Below, in pieces: positions 43,734-52,243 of a DNA stretch of 64,000 bases. The DNA comes from JAHJQZ01 sp963676075 (GTDB taxonomy: Bacteria > Pseudomonadota > Alphaproteobacteria > Rhizobiales > Devosiaceae). Position numbers and translations under genes: made by a program. The stretch lies in assembly GCA_963676075.2 (NCBI GenBank), contig CAXXNZ010000001.1, positions 186,001 to 250,000 of the forward strand. Direction: 5' to 3'. The notes below the pieces were generated by a model that was not told the DNA's origin, made no database searches, and worked only from the letters and a program-made list of their open reading frames with translations. Numbering within the stretch: the first letter of the stretch is position 1; the number at the start of each line of letters is the position of its first letter.

Positions 43734-45386
43734 ATGACGATCAATCTGACCATTCCTGATATCAAGGAATTGAAGCCCCGCATTACCGTGTTCGGTGTCG
43801 GCGGGGCCGGCGGCAATGCCGTCAACAACATGATCAGCTCGGGGCTCATGGGCGTTGAATTCGTCGTCGCCAATACCGATGCCCAGGCTCTGGCGCTGTC
43901 GAAGGCCGACCGGATCGTCCAGCTCGGAGTTGGTGTGACCGAAGGCCTTGGCGCCGGTTCGCATCCTGAGGTCGGCCGTGCTGCCGCCGAAGAGAGCTTT
44001 GACGAGTTGAATGACCACCTCAGCGGCTCGCACATGGTGTTTATTACTGCCGGCATGGGCGGCGGCACAGGCACTGGCGCTGCGCCGGTCGTCGCGCGCG
44101 CCGCGCGCGAGCAGGGCATCCTGACCGTTGGCGTCGTCACCAAGCCCTTCCAGTTCGAAGGCAATCGCCGCATGCGGCTCGCCGACGAGGGCATCGACGA
44201 ACTGCATCGCCATGTCGACACGCTGATCGTCATTCCGAACCAGAACCTGTTCCGTGTCGCCAACGAGAAGACCACCTTCGCCGATGCCTTCGCCATGGCC
44301 GACGAAGTGCTCTACTCGGGTGTCGCCTGCATCACCGACCTTATGGTCAAGGATGGCCTTATCAATCTCGACTTCGCCGACGTGCGCGCCGTCATGCGCG
44401 GCATGGGCAAGGCGATGATGGGGACCGGCGAGGCGTCGGGCGAAGATCGCGCCCGTCATGCCGCCGAGGCGGCTATCGCCAATCCGCTGCTCGACGACAT
44501 TTCGATGCAGGGTGCCCGTGGCTTGCTGATTTCGATCACCGGCGGTTCCGATCTCACCCTTTACGAAGTCGACGAAGCCGCCAGCCGTATCCGTCAGGAG
44601 GTCGATCAGGATGCCAACATTATCCTCGGCGCCACTTTCGACGACTCGCTTGACGGTGTGATTCGCGTTTCGGTGGTTGCCACCGGCACTGAGGCGATGA
44701 TGGTGCAGGCGGTCGATGCTCCGCTTAGCCCGGCCGTTGCCCGTCCGGCGCCGGCCAAGCCGGCTGCCGCTGCGGCGCCCGCTTCAAAGCCTGCCGAGGC
44801 CAAGTCCGACGATTTTGATGCCGAGGTCGAAGCGGCTGTGTCCATGGCCATCAAGGCGACCGGTCTCGATGTGTCTGGCGTGGAAAAGGTCCAGTCCGGC
44901 GACGTTACGGTCGAGCCGTACGTGCCGTCCGCCACCAATGAAATCCCGCTCGAAGAGACGGCGCCTGCTCCGGAGCGTCCGATGCCGAGTGCGCATGTGC
45001 CGCAACACGCCGAGCGTCCGGATGCGGCCCGCCGCATGCCGCGCGTCGACGAATTGCCGCCGATTGCCCGCCAGGGCATGGAGCGTCCCGCGCCGAGCGA
45101 ACCGCGCAATGCGCGGGCGCTGTTCAAGCGTCTTGCTTCCAATGTCGGTCTCAATCTCGCTGAGGAAGTTGAGCAGGTCGAGCAGCGGCGTGAGCCGGCA
45201 GCCGACTCGCGCGCCGCGGACGATGCGGCAGCTCGGGCTGCCATAGAGCAGGGGCATCCTCGTCCGAGTGCACATGCGTCTGAGCAGGGCGCGCAGGGGA
45301 ACCTCGATGCCCATGGGCGTGCATCTGTGCAACACCAGACGAAAGAACATCTGGAGATCCCTGCATTTTTACGCAAACACGGCTAG
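43734..45386 (+). CDS. ftsZ: Cell division GTPase FtsZ
   Basis: Tubulin-like GTPase forming the Z-ring. Seen: GVGGAGGNAVNNMI, NTDAQALALSKA, GGGTGTGAAPVVARAA, LITGGSDL-type ISITGGSDLTLYEVDEA, and the C-terminal peptide LEIPAFLRKHG that binds FtsA. 550 aa, with a long disordered linker (about 320-540), longer than E. coli FtsZ but usual for this order. It has its own promoter region and terminator. Confidence 0.98.
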   Translation: MTINLTIPDIKELKPRITVFGVGGAGGNAVNNMISSGLMGVEFVVANTDAQALALSKADRIVQLGVGVTEGLGAGSHPEVGRAAAEESFDELNDHLSGSHMVFITAGMGGGTGTGAAPVVARAAREQGILTVGVVTKPFQFEGNRRMRLADEGIDELHRHVDTLIVIPNQNLFRVANEKTTFADAFAMADEVLYSGVACITDLMVKDGLINLDFADVRAVMRGMGKAMMGTGEASGEDRARHAAEAAIANPLLDDISMQGARGLLISITGGSDLTLYEVDEAASRIRQEVDQDANIILGATFDDSLDGVIRVSVVATGTEAMMVQAVDAPLSPAVARPAPAKPAAAAAPASKPAEAKSDDFDAEVEAAVSMAIKATGLDVSGVEKVQSGDVTVEPYVPSATNEIPLEETAPAPERPMPSAHVPQHAERPDAARRMPRVDELPPIARQGMERPAPSEPRNARALFKRLASNVGLNLAEEVEQVEQRREPAADSRAADDAAARAAIEQGHPRPSAHASEQGAQGNLDAHGRASVQHQTKEHLEIPAFLRKHG

Positions 45387-45410
45387 CCAACGCCGAATAT
45401 GAGTGAAAGA

Positions 45411-45445
45411 AAGCCCGGATGCCCCTTTTGCACCGGGCTTTTTTG
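45411..45445 (+). terminator. Terminator of ftsZ
   Basis: Stem AAGCCCGG (45411-45418) with CCGGGCTT (45433-45440), then TTTTG. 24 bases after the ftsZ stop. Confidence 0.93.
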
Positions 45446-45490
45446 TGATCACTTGTGCCGTGAACGCTCGCGGTTTTGGGAGAGTTGGGT

Positions 45491-46447
45491 ATGCAGCGAA
45501 TGGCAATGCAGCAATGCACGCTGGCCGGAGAAGTTGTTTTCGACGGGTTCGGTGTCCACTCGGGTTTGCCGGTTTCCCTGCACATTGAGCCTGCCGCCGT
45601 CGATACCGGCTTCACCATCACCCGAATTTACGAGGACGGCCATACGGTCGGTCCTGTGTCCATCCACTTTTCGCGCATCACGCGAACGACCTTGTGCACC
45701 ACAATCGATATCGGTGACAGCACTGATGTCGAGACGGTCGAGCATGTCGTGTCGGCCCTAAGCGGGCTTGGCATCGACAACGCCCACCTGGTCATCACCA
45801 ATACCGAATGTCCCATTCTTGACGGTTCGGCGCTGCCCTATGTCCAGGCCATCTTGTCGGTCGGCATCGCCTTGCAGCCCAAGATGCGGCGCTTTCTCAA
45901 GATCAAGCGCGCCGTCACAGTGCGCAATGACGACGCCTTTGCGGCGCTTGAGCCCTACAACGGCCGCATGTTCGATCTAGAGATCGATTTCGACAGCCCG
46001 GCCATCGGCCGCCAGCGCATGATCTTCAACTGGAGCCCCAAGCTCTACAGTGAACGTGTCGCCGGGGCGCGGACCTTCGGGTTCGCCCATCACCGCACGG
46101 CGCTGCAGCAGGCCGGCTATGCGCTTGGTTCGTCGCTCGACAATTCCATTCTTGTTGAGAACGATCAGGTTATCAATCCGCACGGGCTTCGTTATGAGGA
46201 TGAGTTCGTGCGCCACAAGCTGCTCGACGCTGTCGGCGACCTGGCGCTTGGCGGTTTGCCGATCTATGGGCGCTTCCGCAGCTACAAGGGCGGGCATAAG
46301 CTCAATTCGCTGGTGCTGCAGTCCCTGTTTGCCTCGGAAGCCAATTACGAGATCGTTGCGGCCAACGAATTGCCGCTGGTCTTCGATGCGCTTGAGGACC
46401 TTCCCGAAGAGCTGAATGTCGTGTCCTATCTACGCGCTGTGCGCTAA
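45491..46447 (+). CDS. lpxC: UDP-3-O-acyl-N-acetylglucosamine deacetylase
   Basis: Zinc enzyme for the committed step of lipid A. Seen: zinc ligands in VETVEHVVSAL, RHKLLDAVGDLAL and the general base GHKLNSLV; FDGFGVHSG; CPILDGSALPY. 318 aa from ATG 45491; GGGAGAG is a few bases before. A longer frame from a TTG at 45476 adds five residues. It is about 100 bases after the ftsZ terminator. Confidence 0.97.
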   Translation: MQRMAMQQCTLAGEVVFDGFGVHSGLPVSLHIEPAAVDTGFTITRIYEDGHTVGPVSIHFSRITRTTLCTTIDIGDSTDVETVEHVVSALSGLGIDNAHLVITNTECPILDGSALPYVQAILSVGIALQPKMRRFLKIKRAVTVRNDDAFAALEPYNGRMFDLEIDFDSPAIGRQRMIFNWSPKLYSERVAGARTFGFAHHRTALQQAGYALGSSLDNSILVENDQVINPHGLRYEDEFVRHKLLDAVGDLALGGLPIYGRFRSYKGGHKLNSLVLQSLFASEANYEIVAANELPLVFDALEDLPEELNVVSYLRAVR

Positions 46448-46650
46448 GCGAGCGGGAGTTTGCTTGAAGGGCTTTGACAGCGCAGAAAAAAGCCATAGTT
46501 TGGAGCCAATTCGTCACTAGCATCGTGTTCTTCGGGGGCGCTGGCTTTTTCCGCTGCAACGATGCGTCTATGGGACAGGTGGAGCACCGGTCCGCGTTTA
46601 CGGTGTTTGCGTGCTCCAGCGGCGGTAATGGTTAAAGAACGGGTCTTGTC
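46448..46650 (+). promoter_or_regulatory. lpxC-bamD gap with inverted repeats
   Basis: No gene. TGGAGCAC (46580-46587) with GTGCTCCA (46611-46618) form an 8-bp stem with a 23-base loop. A weaker pairing links GCAGAAAAAAGCCA near 46480 with TGGCTTTTTCCGCTGC near 46540. Together they suggest a structured bamD leader or a terminator/promoter pair. Confidence 0.4.
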
Positions 46651-47502
46651 GTGAAAACTGACGCCTCTGCGGGTTGGGCCCGTATCGTTTCTCAGATCTT
46701 GATGGCTGTTGTCCTGTCGGTGTCGCTTTCGGGGTGCGCCGGGTTCAATCTGTTTGGACCGCAAAAGATCAAGGAAGAAGAAATCATCCCGCCGGATACC
46801 CTCTACCAGGAGGCGCTCAAGGACGTCGACCGTCAGTTCTATCGCGGCGCCATTGCGACGCTGGAAAAGCTGGAACGTCAGCATCCCTATTCGGAATATG
46901 CTGAAAAATCCAAGCTGATGACGGTCTATCTCAACTTCAAGCAGGGCAAGTTTGACAAGGCCGTGATGGCAGCGGACCGGTATCTTGCTCTCTATCCGAC
47001 GTCGTCCGAAGTCGCCTATGTTCTTTATCTCAAGGGAACGTCCTATTTCTTCCAGATCAAGGACATCACCCGCGACCAGCAGAATGCGCGTGACGCCATC
47101 GACACGCTGAATCTGCTGATCAACAATTTCCCGAAGTCGAAATATGTTGACGATGCGCGCGAAAGCATCGCGGTTGCCGAGGATCAGCTCGCCGGCAAGG
47201 AAATGTCGGTCGGGCGCTATTATCAGGGCAATGGCCAGTTGCTGGCTGCCGTGAACCGTTTCCGCGTCGTTGTCGAACGCTATCAGACCACCACTCAGAT
47301 CGAGGAAGCGCTTTACCGGCTCACCGAGACCTATATGGCACTTGGACTTGTCAACGAGGCGCGGACTGCTGCGGCGATCCTCGGGCACAACTATCCGACC
47401 GGCAAGTGGTACCAGGACGCCTATGCCCTGTTGCAGAAGCAGGGCCTGACGCCGGAAGTGATCGAAGGCAACTGGATCGCGGATAGCGCCAAGAAGGGCT
47501 AA
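46651..47502 (+). CDS. bamD: Outer-membrane assembly lipoprotein BamD
   Basis: TPR lipoprotein of the BAM complex. Seen: signal with lipobox LSGC (Cys 29), then five TPR-like repeats starting TLYQEALKDVDRQFYRGAI; PYSEYAEKSKL; YPTSSEVAYVLYLKG. 283 aa. Start is GTG 46651. Together with bamE at the other end of the dcw cluster it forms most of the BAM accessory lipoproteins in this window. Confidence 0.95.
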   Translation: MKTDASAGWARIVSQILMAVVLSVSLSGCAGFNLFGPQKIKEEEIIPPDTLYQEALKDVDRQFYRGAIATLEKLERQHPYSEYAEKSKLMTVYLNFKQGKFDKAVMAADRYLALYPTSSEVAYVLYLKGTSYFFQIKDITRDQQNARDAIDTLNLLINNFPKSKYVDDARESIAVAEDQLAGKEMSVGRYYQGNGQLLAAVNRFRVVVERYQTTTQIEEALYRLTETYMALGLVNEARTAAAILGHNYPTGKWYQDAYALLQKQGLTPEVIEGNWIADSAKKG

Positions 47503-47530
47503 GCCCGGGAACGGCCCTTCTTCCTCTCTT
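47491..47530 (+). terminator. Terminator overlapping the bamD stop codon
   Basis: Perfect 9-bp stem AAGAAGGGC (47491-47499) with GCCCTTCTT (47514-47522), enclosing the TAA (47500-47502), then CCTCTCTTG. The pairing uses the last codons of bamD. Confidence 0.65.
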
Positions 47531-47588
47531 GCCTGAAAACCTCGGCTGAGGCAGGTTGCGATTTCCCGTGATTGCGTTGGAATCGTCC

Positions 47589-49253
47589 ATGCTCGGCACG
47601 CTGTCGGTTCGCAATATCGTTCTTATCGATCAGCTCGACATCATTCTCGATGCCGGGCTGACGGCGTTGACTGGCGAAACCGGCGCCGGCAAGTCGATTC
47701 TGCTCGATGCGCTGTCACTGGCACTTGGCGGGCGCGGCGACCAGTCGCTGGTGCGTACGGGCATGGAGAGCGGGCAGGTGACCGCCGTCCTGCACCTTCC
47801 GCCGGATCACCCGGTGCGCAAGCTGCTGGCGGCCAATGAAATTCCCGATGACGAGGAAGTTATCCTCAGGCGCGTGCAATATGCCGATGGCCGCACTCGT
47901 GCCTTCATCAACGACAATCCCGTTTCTGCCAGTTTGATGCGTCAGGTCGGACTGCTGGCAATCGAAATCCACGGTCAACACGCCGACCGCGCTCTGGTCG
48001 ACACCGCCACGCATCGCGCCTTACTCGACGCCTATGGCGGTCATGTGGCGGAAACAGGCGCGACCGCGGCGGCGCATCATGCGCTGAGCGAACTCGAGCG
48101 GGCGGTTGCGCGCCAGCGTGCGCTTGTCGAACGCGCCCAGCGTGACGAGGAGTATGCCCGGCACGTGGTTGCCGAGCTAGAGGAACTGTCGCCCGAAACC
48201 GGCGAGGAGACAGAACTCGCTGACCGTCGTCAGCATCTGATGGGTCTGGAGAAATCCGCCGATGATGTGCGCGACGCCGACGAGGTGCTCAATGGTCCGA
48301 ACGCGCCCGGATCGGTGCTCGTCACGCTGATGCGCCGGCTGGCGCGCAAGTCCGAGGACGGCTTGTTCGGTCCGGTGACCGATGCGCTCGACCAGACGCT
48401 GGTGGCGCTCGATCATGCAAGCGAGGCGCTCGAAACCCTGAAGCGCGAAATGGACTTCGACCCGCTGGAGCTTGAACGGGTTGAAGAACGGCTGTTTGCC
48501 CTTCGCGCCGCCGCCCGCAAGCACCAGGTGACACCCGACGATCTCCGCGCCGTGCTCGAACGCTACCGCGCCGACCTGTCTGCGCTCGAAAACGGCTCCG
48601 AGGAACTGACGGCGCTGGAGAAAAAGGCCGAGGCGGCGCGGGCCGACTACATGAAGGCCGCTGCTAAACTATCGAAAGCCCGCCGCAAGGCTGCCGCCGA
48701 TCTGACCAAGGCGGTCGAAAAGGAACTGCCCGATCTCAAGCTCGGTTCGGCGCGGTTCATCGTCGATTTCGACACCGACGAAACGCGGATCAACGAAGCA
48801 GGCTTCGACCAGGCGGCGTTCCACGTCCAGACCAACCCCGGCACCAATCCCGGTCCGTTGATGAAGGTTGCTTCGGGCGGCGAGCTGTCGCGATTCCTTC
48901 TGGCGCTGAAGGTGGTGCTTGCCGATCGCGGCTCGGCGCCGGTGCTGATTTTCGACGAAATCGATACGGGCGTCGGCGGGGCTGTTGCCGATGCCATTGG
49001 CAAGCGCCTGGCGCGGCTGGCCGAGAAGGTTCAGGTCATTTCCGTCACCCATGCCCCGCAGGTTGCTGCCAGAGCCCGTCAGCATCTGCTGATAGAGAAG
49101 CAGTCGGTGAAGGAGGGGGCATTCATGCGCACCCATGTTCATCCGCTTTCTGGCGAGGCGCGCAACGAGGAACTGGCGCGCATGCTGGCCGGCGCCCGCA
49201 TCACCGACGAAGCCCGTGCCGCCGCCGGGCGTTTGCTGTCCGAGGTTCGTTAA
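47589..49253 (+). CDS. recN: DNA repair protein RecN
   Basis: SMC-like ATPase for double-strand break repair. Seen: Walker A GETGAGKSILLDAL, coiled-coil arms, signature ASGGELSRFLLALK, Walker B VLIFDEIDTGVGG, and THAPQVAARA. 554 aa. ATG 47589 begins the standard MLxxLSVRNIVLID; an earlier TTG at 47556 is possible. One base overlaps ligA. Confidence 0.96.
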   Translation: MLGTLSVRNIVLIDQLDIILDAGLTALTGETGAGKSILLDALSLALGGRGDQSLVRTGMESGQVTAVLHLPPDHPVRKLLAANEIPDDEEVILRRVQYADGRTRAFINDNPVSASLMRQVGLLAIEIHGQHADRALVDTATHRALLDAYGGHVAETGATAAAHHALSELERAVARQRALVERAQRDEEYARHVVAELEELSPETGEETELADRRQHLMGLEKSADDVRDADEVLNGPNAPGSVLVTLMRRLARKSEDGLFGPVTDALDQTLVALDHASEALETLKREMDFDPLELERVEERLFALRAAARKHQVTPDDLRAVLERYRADLSALENGSEELTALEKKAEAARADYMKAAAKLSKARRKAAADLTKAVEKELPDLKLGSARFIVDFDTDETRINEAGFDQAAFHVQTNPGTNPGPLMKVASGGELSRFLLALKVVLADRGSAPVLIFDEIDTGVGGAVADAIGKRLARLAEKVQVISVTHAPQVAARARQHLLIEKQSVKEGAFMRTHVHPLSGEARNEELARMLAGARITDEARAAAGRLLSEVR

Positions 49254-51517
49254 TGGCCGAAAGCCCGATGCCCGTTGAAAGTCTCTCGGCAAAAGAGGCT
49301 AAGACCGAACTCGACCGGCTACACAACATGCTGTCGGCGGCGGACGCCGCTTACCACGGCGCCGACGCGCCGGAGATCAGCGACGCTGATTATGATGCGC
49401 TGAAGCTCAGGTATTTTGCCATCGAGGCGGCCTTTCCCGATCTCAAGCGATCCGACTCGCTATCCGAGAAGGTTGGTGCAGCACCGGCGGAGGGCTTTGC
49501 CAAGGTCACGCATCAGGTGCCGATGCTGTCGCTCGGCAATGCCTTTGCCGATGAAGACGTCGAGGACTTCGTCGCGCGGGCCCGCAAGTTCTTCGAGCGC
49601 GAACCCGATCTCGATCTGAGCTTCACTGCCGAGCCGAAGATTGACGGCCTTTCCGCCTCGCTGCGCTACGAAAACGGCGTGTTCGTGCAGGGAGCGACGC
49701 GCGGCGACGGCGCGGTTGGCGAAGACATCACCGCCAATCTGAAAACGATCGCCGACATTCCGAAAAAGCTGAAGGGCGAGGGCTGGCCCGAGGTGCTGGA
49801 AGTGCGCGGCGAGGTCTATATGACCCATGCCGAGTTCAAGGCGCTCAATGAGCGCTCGGCAGCCGAAGGCGGACAGATCTACGTCAATCCGCGCAATACG
49901 GCCGCCGGATCGCTCCGGCAGCTCGACCCATCGGTGACCGCCAAGCGCAATCTCAAGTACTTCGCCTATGCCTGGGGCTTCGTGTCCGAACCGTTCGCGG
50001 CCAGCCAGATGGAGGCGGTCGAAAAGCTCGGACGCTGGGGATTTGTCATCAATCCGCTGATGAAGCTCTGCCGGACGCCGGCGGAGATGATCGAGCACTA
50101 TCACGGCATCGAGGAACAGCGCGCCACGCTCGGCTATGATATCGACGGCGTCGTCTACAAGCTCAACAACCTCGCCCTGCAGCAGCGCTGGGGGTTTGTT
50201 GCTCGGGCGCCGCGCTGGGCCATTGCTCACAAGTTCCCGGCAGAACTGGCCTGGACGCGGCTGGAAGCGATCGAGATTCAGGTCGGGCGAACCGGCGCGC
50301 TGAGCCCGGTGGCGCGGTTGCAGCCGGTGACGGTTGGGGGCGTCGTCGTCTCCAACGCGACGCTGCACAATGAGGACTATATCGCCGGGCGCGACAACCA
50401 GGGCAACCCGATCCGCGACGGCAAGGACATCCGCGTCGGCGATTGGGTGCAGGTCTATCGGGCCGGCGATGTTATTCCCAAGGTCGCCGATATCGATCTC
50501 GACAAGCGCCCGGCGGATGCCGAGCCGTACCGGTTTCCTCATGCCTGCCCGGAATGCGGTTCCGAAGCGATCCGGGAGGAGGGCGATAGCGTCCGCCGCT
50601 GTTCGGGCGGGTTGATCTGTCCGGCGCAGGCGGTTGAAAAGCTGAAGCATTTCGTCTCCCGCGCCGCCTTCGATATCGAAGGGCTGGGGGCCAAGCAGGC
50701 TGAGCAGTTCTACAAGGACGGCTGGGCAACCCAACCGGCGGAGATCTTTACGCTCAAGGAGCGTTTCGGACCGGGGCAGGTGCAGCAGTTGCAGAACAAG
50801 GATGGTTGGGGCGAGACCTCGGCCCGCAACCTGTTCGATGCCATCGATGCCCGCCGCACCATCCCGCTGCGCCGCCTAGTGTTCGCGCTCGGCATCCGCC
50901 ATGTCGGCGAAGTGGTTTCCGCAGATCTCGCCCGGCACTATGGAACCTGGGAAAATCTCATCGACGCGCTCGATGCCGCCTATGAGGCTATGGAACGCCA
51001 CCTTGCCGCCGAAGACGCCGTGGCGACCGAGCGCATCAAGGCCAATGCCGAAAGCCGGCGTGCCCAAATATCGGCGACCCGCGAAGCGACGTGGCGAAGC
51101 GAACCGCCGGTGCCAACCGAGTCGCGCGCGGCCTGGGACGAACTGGTGTCGATCGACGGCATCGGGGCCACCGTTGCGGTGGCGATCGTTGCGGCCTTCG
51201 CCCAAACTGCGGAGCGTGCTTCGATTGATCGGCTTGTTCGCCACCTGACCATACAGCCTGAGAAAAAGCCCGACACGCAAGGCAGCGTTGTAGCCGGCAA
51301 GACTGTGGTCTTTACCGGATCGCTGGAGAAAATGACCCGATCCGAGGCCAAGGGCATGGCCGAACGGCTCGGGGCCAAGGTTGCCGGTTCGGTGTCGGCC
51401 AAGACCGATCTGGTGGTGGCCGGGCCGGGGGCGGGGTCTAAGCTCAAGAAGGCCGAAGAACTTGGCATCGAGGTCATCGACGAGGATGGCTGGCTTGCCC
51501 TTGCCGATTCAAACTGA
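49253..51517 (+). CDS. ligA: NAD-dependent DNA ligase LigA
   Basis: Joins Okazaki fragments. Seen: ISDADYDALKLRY, catalytic lysine in AEPKIDGLSASLRYENG, VRGEVYM, Zn finger CPECGSE...RRCSGGLICPAQ, HhH repeats and a C-terminal BRCT domain (AGKTVVFTGSLEKMTR). 754 aa, slightly long. The unusual stretch is between HhH and BRCT (about 575-640), with extra charged residues. Its ATG shares one base with the recN stop. Confidence 0.96.
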   Translation: MAESPMPVESLSAKEAKTELDRLHNMLSAADAAYHGADAPEISDADYDALKLRYFAIEAAFPDLKRSDSLSEKVGAAPAEGFAKVTHQVPMLSLGNAFADEDVEDFVARARKFFEREPDLDLSFTAEPKIDGLSASLRYENGVFVQGATRGDGAVGEDITANLKTIADIPKKLKGEGWPEVLEVRGEVYMTHAEFKALNERSAAEGGQIYVNPRNTAAGSLRQLDPSVTAKRNLKYFAYAWGFVSEPFAASQMEAVEKLGRWGFVINPLMKLCRTPAEMIEHYHGIEEQRATLGYDIDGVVYKLNNLALQQRWGFVARAPRWAIAHKFPAELAWTRLEAIEIQVGRTGALSPVARLQPVTVGGVVVSNATLHNEDYIAGRDNQGNPIRDGKDIRVGDWVQVYRAGDVIPKVADIDLDKRPADAEPYRFPHACPECGSEAIREEGDSVRRCSGGLICPAQAVEKLKHFVSRAAFDIEGLGAKQAEQFYKDGWATQPAEIFTLKERFGPGQVQQLQNKDGWGETSARNLFDAIDARRTIPLRRLVFALGIRHVGEVVSADLARHYGTWENLIDALDAAYEAMERHLAAEDAVATERIKANAESRRAQISATREATWRSEPPVPTESRAAWDELVSIDGIGATVAVAIVAAFAQTAERASIDRLVRHLTIQPEKKPDTQGSVVAGKTVVFTGSLEKMTRSEAKGMAERLGAKVAGSVSAKTDLVVAGPGAGSKLKKAEELGIEVIDEDGWLALADSN

Positions 51518-51522
51518 TCAAC

Positions 51523-51551
51523 GGCGGGCCGGTCTGAAATCCGCCTTCTTT
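51523..51551 (+). terminator. Weak hairpin after ligA
   Basis: GGCGG (51523-51527) pairs with CCGCC (51541-51545), then TTCTTTC. Short stem; moderate at best. Confidence 0.4.
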
Positions 51552-51586
51552 CATATGCTTGGCTCGGCCGGTTCAAGGAGGTGATC

Positions 51587-52060
51587 ATGCGTTTTCCAGC
51601 ATTCGTAGCGTTCGTGACTGCCATGGTGTTCGCCGTTATGCCGGCAAGTGCCGCGCCCACGTTCGACACGCCTGAGGCATTGATCACCTATGCCTATCAG
51701 CCTTACGCTTCGGGCCAGTTTCCCGACGATTCGTACGAGCTTTTCGCACCGAACTTGCGGGAGCTGGTTGAAACGACCAACGCCAATGCTGGCGAAGATC
51801 AGGCTGGCGCGCTCGACTTCGATCCGTTCATCGATGCGCAGGATTTTGGCGATGTCTCCACAACCGTGGATAAGGTGACGACGATAGGCGATCACGTCGA
51901 GATTGCCGTCACCGTCTCCAATTTCGGCGAGACGGTGCAGATGGCGTTCACCGTCGTCAAGACGGACGCGGGCTGGTTGATCTCGGACATCGCCCGGATC
52001 GACGGCGAGTATCCCTGGCGGCTCACCGAACTGCTGGCGGACAATCCGCTGCTGAACTAG
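51587..52060 (+). CDS. Small secreted protein (DUF3828-like)
   Basis: 157 aa with a signal peptide (ending ASA-AP) and a domain resembling the SnoaL/DUF3828 type: ALITYAYQPYASG, then VTTIGDHVEIAVTVSNFGETVQMAFTVVKTDAGWLISDI. The best RBS in the window, AAGGAGGTGATC, sits right before ATG 51587. Function unknown. It lies 69 bases after ligA. Confidence 0.75.
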   Translation: MRFPAFVAFVTAMVFAVMPASAAPTFDTPEALITYAYQPYASGQFPDDSYELFAPNLRELVETTNANAGEDQAGALDFDPFIDAQDFGDVSTTVDKVTTIGDHVEIAVTVSNFGETVQMAFTVVKTDAGWLISDIARIDGEYPWRLTELLADNPLLN

Positions 52061-52107
52061 ACCATTTCGATTAGCAGACGTGGTGGCAGGGTTTCCCTGC
52101 CATTTGC

Positions 52108-52203
52108 GAGCCTGGGTGGGAGGTAAGGCCCGGCGCTCGGTGCCTGTGGCTCCACCCCACCCGACTCGACTTCGTCGAGCTACCCTCCCCATCAAGGGGA
52201 GGG
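52108..52203. repeat. Dispersed repeat family 1, copy B (partial)
   Basis: Covers the right half of the family: GCCTGGGTGGG, TGCCTGTGGCTCCACCCCAC, TCGACTTCGTCGAGC and hairpin CCCTCCCC-ATCAA-GGGGAGGG (52183-52203). It sits between convergent genes, and the hairpin could act as a terminator for both. Confidence 0.88.
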
Positions 52204-52243
52204 AAGAGAAGGGTTCCTCTGTCTGAGAACGACCTGCTTTAGC

